Below, piece after piece: positions 61,038 through 64,000 of a stretch of 64,000 bases of DNA. The stretch lies in the NCBI RefSeq assembly GCF_024714495.1, contig NZ_JAMZMJ010000003.1, forward strand, positions 62,001 to 126,000, in the 5' to 3' direction. This DNA comes from Marinoscillum pacificum. GTDB taxonomy: Bacteria > Bacteroidota > Bacteroidia > Cytophagales > Cyclobacteriaceae. The position numbers were made by a program, and so were the translations under genes. Positions within the stretch are counted from its first letter, which is position 1; each line of letters begins with the position of its first letter. Below the pieces are notes generated by a model, which saw nothing but the letters and a program-made list of their open reading frames with translations, searched no databases and was not told the origin of the DNA.

Positions 61038-61847
61038 ATGAAGAATTTCAAATCATTAGTCATCTTTCTAGCCATAGGGGTGCTGGGCACTTTATGGTCT
61101 TGTGATAAAAATGGAGATATCGTGTTGTTCTCGATTGAGAATGACAAGCAATTGGGAGCACAGGTAGCTGCTGAGATAGAAGCTGATACCAGTTTCACTA
61201 TACTATCTAGAGCTGAATATCCTGAGGCTTACAATTATCTACAATCAATGACCGATGATATTTTGAGTTCTGATGAGGTGTCTTACAGGGATGAATTTGC
61301 TTGGGAGATTCATATCATTGACGATGATGTATTGAATGCTTTTTGTACACCAGGTGGTTATATCTATGTGTATACCGGTTTGATTAAGTATTTAGAAAAT
61401 GCAGATGACCTGGCAGGGGTGATGGGGCATGAAATTGCACATGCTGACCAGCGTCACTCTTCTAAGCAATTACAAAGAGCATACGGTATTCAAATTTTAT
61501 TGAGCATCGCGCTAGGAGAAGAGTCTAGTCAATTAGGACAGATTGTAGGTCAGCTTGCAGGTACTGGAGCGACATTGGCATTTAGTAGAAGTGCAGAGTC
61601 AGAGGCTGATGACTTCAGTGTGGAATACTTGGCCGATACTGACTATGCTTGTAATGGTGCAGCATCATTTTTTCAAAAATTATTAGAGTCTGGTCAAAGT
61701 GGAGGACCTGAGTTTTTAAGTACACACCCTAGTCCGTCTACTAGAGTAGAGGATATTAATGCCAAAGCAGATGATTTAGGTTGTGATAAAACACAAATCT
61801 CTGAATCAGGCTTTACTTATGCGGATTTTCAAAACAGTTTACCATAA
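61038..61847 (+). CDS. M48-family metallopeptidase lipoprotein, paralog
   Basis: 269 residues from ATG 61038 (a TTG at 61029 adds three residues). Lipobox LWSC (C22). Zinc motif H131-E-x-x-H135 (MGHEIAHADQRHS), third ligand Glu in SAESEADDFSVEYL. Near-identical stretches to the preceding protein (NAFCTPGGYIYVYTGLIKYL) show a recent tandem duplication with divergent N- and C-terminal parts. It ends directly before gldC, so the pair may serve envelope or gliding protein quality control, which is inference. Confidence 0.9.
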   Translation: MKNFKSLVIFLAIGVLGTLWSCDKNGDIVLFSIENDKQLGAQVAAEIEADTSFTILSRAEYPEAYNYLQSMTDDILSSDEVSYRDEFAWEIHIIDDDVLNAFCTPGGYIYVYTGLIKYLENADDLAGVMGHEIAHADQRHSSKQLQRAYGIQILLSIALGEESSQLGQIVGQLAGTGATLAFSRSAESEADDFSVEYLADTDYACNGAASFFQKLLESGQSGGPEFLSTHPSPSTRVEDINAKADDLGCDKTQISESGFTYADFQNSLP

Positions 61848-62180
61848 ATGAAAAAGTCAGAGATAAAGATTTCTGTAGAGTTAGATGAGCAAAACATCCC
61901 GGAAACAATTATGTGGGATGCAGATGAGAAACAAGGTGAGGGGCCATCAGAAACCAAATCTGTGAGTTTGTCCCTTTGGGATGACAAGACAAAAAATACT
62001 TTGCGTATCGATCTATGGGCAAAAGATATGCCGGTAGAAGATATGAAGCGTTTTTACATTGATTGTATTGGTGGAATGGCACAGTCCATTCTCAATAGTA
62101 CTGGTGACGAATACATGGCATCGGAGCTAAACGCTGTATGTGATAAGTTTGTGACTCATTTGAAGAACGAAATGAGTTAA
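61848..62180 (+). CDS. gldC: gliding motility protein GldC
   Basis: 110 residues, cytosolic, no signal. Recognised by the conserved start KKSEIKISVELDEQNIPE, the IMWDADEKQGEG segment and SVSLSLWDDKTKNTLRIDLWAKDMPVEDM broken by the Lys-Asn turn; length fits. GldC is required for efficient gliding in Flavobacterium and is found in gliding and T9SS-bearing Bacteroidota. It starts immediately after the M48 paralog. A strong terminator follows, closing the long plus-strand row. Its exact biochemical role is not known. Confidence 0.92.
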   Translation: MKKSEIKISVELDEQNIPETIMWDADEKQGEGPSETKSVSLSLWDDKTKNTLRIDLWAKDMPVEDMKRFYIDCIGGMAQSILNSTGDEYMASELNAVCDKFVTHLKNEMS

Positions 62181-62200
62181 TCAAAATACAACAGAATGAT

Positions 62201-62237
62201 AAAAAGCCTGTCAATTTCGTAATTGACAGGCTTTTTT
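62201..62237 (+). terminator. strong Rho-independent terminator after gldC
   Basis: A perfect 16-bp stem (arms AAAAAGCCTGTCAATT and AATTGACAGGCTTTTT) with a TCGT loop and a T-run, 21 nt after the gldC stop. The A/T symmetry could make it work in both directions. Confidence 0.9.
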
Positions 62238-62348
62238 GATTGTATAGATTGTAAATTCTACGAATTCGGGTGAAGCAATAGCGTCAATCTTGATATTTTT
62301 ATCTAATATTAGAGTTTACTCTAGCATTTACATTAACTCATTTATAGT

Positions 62349-64000
62349 ATGAAGCTTACTTTACCCAAATCATTATTGAGTTTGGTTTTGATGATGCTTG
62401 TATCGGTTGCTTTTGGACAGGTATCAATTACAGGAAAAGTTACTGATAAAGCCACTGGTGACGAGCTTATTGGTGTTAGCATCCTGGTGAAAGGGACCGT
62501 ACTTGGTACCATCACAGATGTACAGGGAAACTTTAATCTCGAAGTTAAATCCGCGCCCCCGGTTACTTTGGTAGTTTCTAGTGTTGGATACGAGCGCATA
62601 GAATTAGAAGTGAATCAATCTTCTGTCAGAGACTTGAAGATTGAAATGACAGAATCCATGCTTCTTGGTCAGGAGGTAGTAGTTTCTGCTTCAAGGGTAG
62701 AGGAAAATATTCTTCAATCGCCTGTTAGTATCGAAAAAATGGATGTCATTGCAGTACAGCAGACTCCAGCAGATAATTATTACAAAGGTATTCAATACCT
62801 CAAAGGAGTTGACGTAACTCAGAGCAGTATTAACTTCCAAATTGTTAATGCTAGAGGCTTTAATTCTACAGGGAATACACGTTTTGTACAATTAACTGAT
62901 GGAATGGATACCCAAGCCCCAGCTTTGAACTTTCCTATTGGTAACTTGAACGGGCCTTCAGAACTCGATGTGGAAAGTGTAGAATTCATTTCTGGTGCTC
63001 AATCAGCTCTTTATGGACCCAACGCATTCAATGGATTGTTGAGAGTTACTAGTAAGTCAGCTTTTGATTACCAAGGATTTAGTGCATTCGCGAAAGTTGG
63101 AATAAATCACTTAGGTGCCGATGAAGAAGCAGGAGCCCCTTCAAGTCCTCAACCGATGTATGAAATGTCTTTAAGGTATGCTAAATCATTTAATGATAAG
63201 TTCGCTTTCAAAGTAAACTTCAGTTACATGAAAGCAGAGGACTGGTATGCTACCGATTATCAGACAGATAGAGAAGCACAGCGTCAAGGAGATTTGCCTT
63301 TTAATCCTGGAAAAGACGCACCAAACTATATGGGAGATGAAGCAGCAGTGAACCTTGCGATTTTAAGTTTCTCATCAGCATGGAGAAGTTTGGGTAACCC
63401 GCTTAATAATTACTACTCTTTAAATGGAGGGAACACTCCTGTGAATATTCAAGATTTTGCGAATAATGGCTTTCTTCCGAACCAGGTTGTTTCAGTTACC
63501 CCATTTGAGGAGCATGAATTAATAGATTATGGTGCTGAGAATATTAAGGGTAATATTGGATTGTATTACCGTCCAACAGACAAAATTGAATTGAGCTATT
63601 TATACAATGCTGGTTTTGGTACGAGTATATACACTGGAGCTCAACGGTATTCTTTAAAGAATTTTGGGATTCAACAGCACAGGGTACAAGCTAAGGCGGA
63701 TAACTGGTTCTTAAGAGCTTATGCAACCTTAGAAAATTCTGGAGATTCATATATTACTGAGTTTTACGCTAAAAGAGTTACCGATTTGTCTATTAGTCAA
63801 GCGCCATTGGCTATACCACAAGATGTAAGCGTATGGTTGGGTACATATGGTTATAATTACTTGAGATATCTTCAGAATAATTTAGGCTATAACCCTAATA
63901 GTAATAGTCCTGCTGATGTGACGCAAGCAGACCAGATAGCAGCTTATAATTTTGCACGTGAGCAAACAGAAGCTTTATACGGGATTGATTTTAATTCGGC
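62349..64000 (+). CDS. TonB-dependent receptor with CarboxypepD_reg domain, N-terminal part (3' end outside window)
   Basis: Open from ATG 62349 to the window end, about 550 codons, so the gene is truncated. A signal peptide ends at AFGQ (about residue 24). A CarboxypepD_reg-like domain (25-105) shows VSITGKVTDKATGDELIGVSI and VQGNFNLEV. The TonB plug (about 120-235) contains NARGFNST, VQLTDGMD, VESVEFISGAQSALYGPNAFNG, and barrel strands follow. Outer-membrane uptake receptor; ligand unknown. No susD gene can be seen inside the window, and none can be excluded beyond it. A small palindrome TAGAGT-TT-ACTCTA lies at 62310-62323 upstream. Confidence 0.92.
   Translation, partial: MKLTLPKSLLSLVLMMLVSVAFGQVSITGKVTDKATGDELIGVSILVKGTVLGTITDVQGNFNLEVKSAPPVTLVVSSVGYERIELEVNQSSVRDLKIEMTESMLLGQEVVVSASRVEENILQSPVSIEKMDVIAVQQTPADNYYKGIQYLKGVDVTQSSINFQIVNARGFNSTGNTRFVQLTDGMDTQAPALNFPIGNLNGPSELDVESVEFISGAQSALYGPNAFNGLLRVTSKSAFDYQGFSAFAKVGINHLGADEEAGAPSSPQPMYEMSLRYAKSFNDKFAFKVNFSYMKAEDWYATDYQTDREAQRQGDLPFNPGKDAPNYMGDEAAVNLAILSFSSAWRSLGNPLNNYYSLNGGNTPVNIQDFANNGFLPNQVVSVTPFEEHELIDYGAENIKGNIGLYYRPTDKIELSYLYNAGFGTSIYTGAQRYSLKNFGIQQHRVQAKADNWFLRAYATLENSGDSYITEFYAKRVTDLSISQAPLAIPQDVSVWLGTYGYNYLRYLQNNLGYNPNSNSPADVTQADQIAAYNFAREQTEALYGIDFNS

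Overview
The window is about 64 kb of a Bacteroidota chromosome. It is AT-rich by eye, Shine-Dalgarno sites are weak or missing before most genes, and one upstream region carries a Bacteroidota-type promoter (TTG, then TATATTTG). PorX, GldC, a CarboxypepD_reg-type TonB receptor, an LpxC-FabZ fusion and a Reg_prop hybrid kinase are all typical of the phylum. Type IX secretion and gliding markers point to a Cytophagales-like marine or soil bacterium. The genus is inference. I found no rRNA, tRNA, CRISPR array, IS element or prophage.

Layout. 1-1874: end of hppD, then a small secreted protein, deoC and acyP. 1875-8173 (minus): a hypothetical, a lipoprotein, and a tightly packed lipid A operon in the order HD hydrolase, lpxD, lpxC/fabZ, lpxA, ABC ATPase. 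8350-11544 (plus): porX-tsaE-ald, with overlapping ends. 11627-20014 (minus): an accessory stretch of secreted, lipoprotein and envelope proteins, a DJ-1-like lipoprotein, an epoxide-hydrolase-like enzyme with a WYL regulator, and two paralogous serine hydrolases around a putative outer-membrane protein. 20252-22852 (plus): a large AraC-HTH/class III cyclase/TM/TPR protein, preceded by a cluster of TATGCAG sites. 23065-28007 (minus): two alpha/beta hydrolases, a lipoprotein and valS. 28204-31571 (plus): an MFS-like transporter, fahA and a flavin reductase. 31534-39142 (minus): hybrid histidine kinase, epimerase, cysH, an unknown gene and a CrtI-like oxidoreductase. 39247-43572 (plus): a PTPS-folE-SDR pterin cluster, a hairpin-dense spacer, then a four-gene operon ending in a ligase-associated exonuclease. 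43835-55099 (plus): hppA, NPP phosphodiesterase and a response regulator, then DNA ligase, Lhr-type helicase and PdeM endonuclease with DoxX and DUF2147 genes between them. 55198-62180 (plus): ECF sigma factor and partner, ftsX-DUF3098-uppP-truB-ribF, two tandem M48 lipoproteins and gldC. 62349-end: a TonB-dependent receptor cut by the window edge.

How the genes fit together. hppD and fahA encode steps of tyrosine breakdown. The PTPS-folE pair would supply tetrahydrobiopterin for a phenylalanine hydroxylase encoded elsewhere, giving a possible phenylalanine-to-fumarate route. The exonuclease, ligase, helicase and PdeM make up the known ligase-associated DNA repair set, here split by about 5.9 kb of unrelated genes. 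The lpx operon, uppP, ftsX, porX, gldC and the TonB receptor serve envelope building, secretion and motility. The least explained parts are the membrane-anchored AraC-cyclase-TPR protein with its likely operator, the hairpin-dense element at 41015-41179, and the orphan terminator region at 49215-49438.
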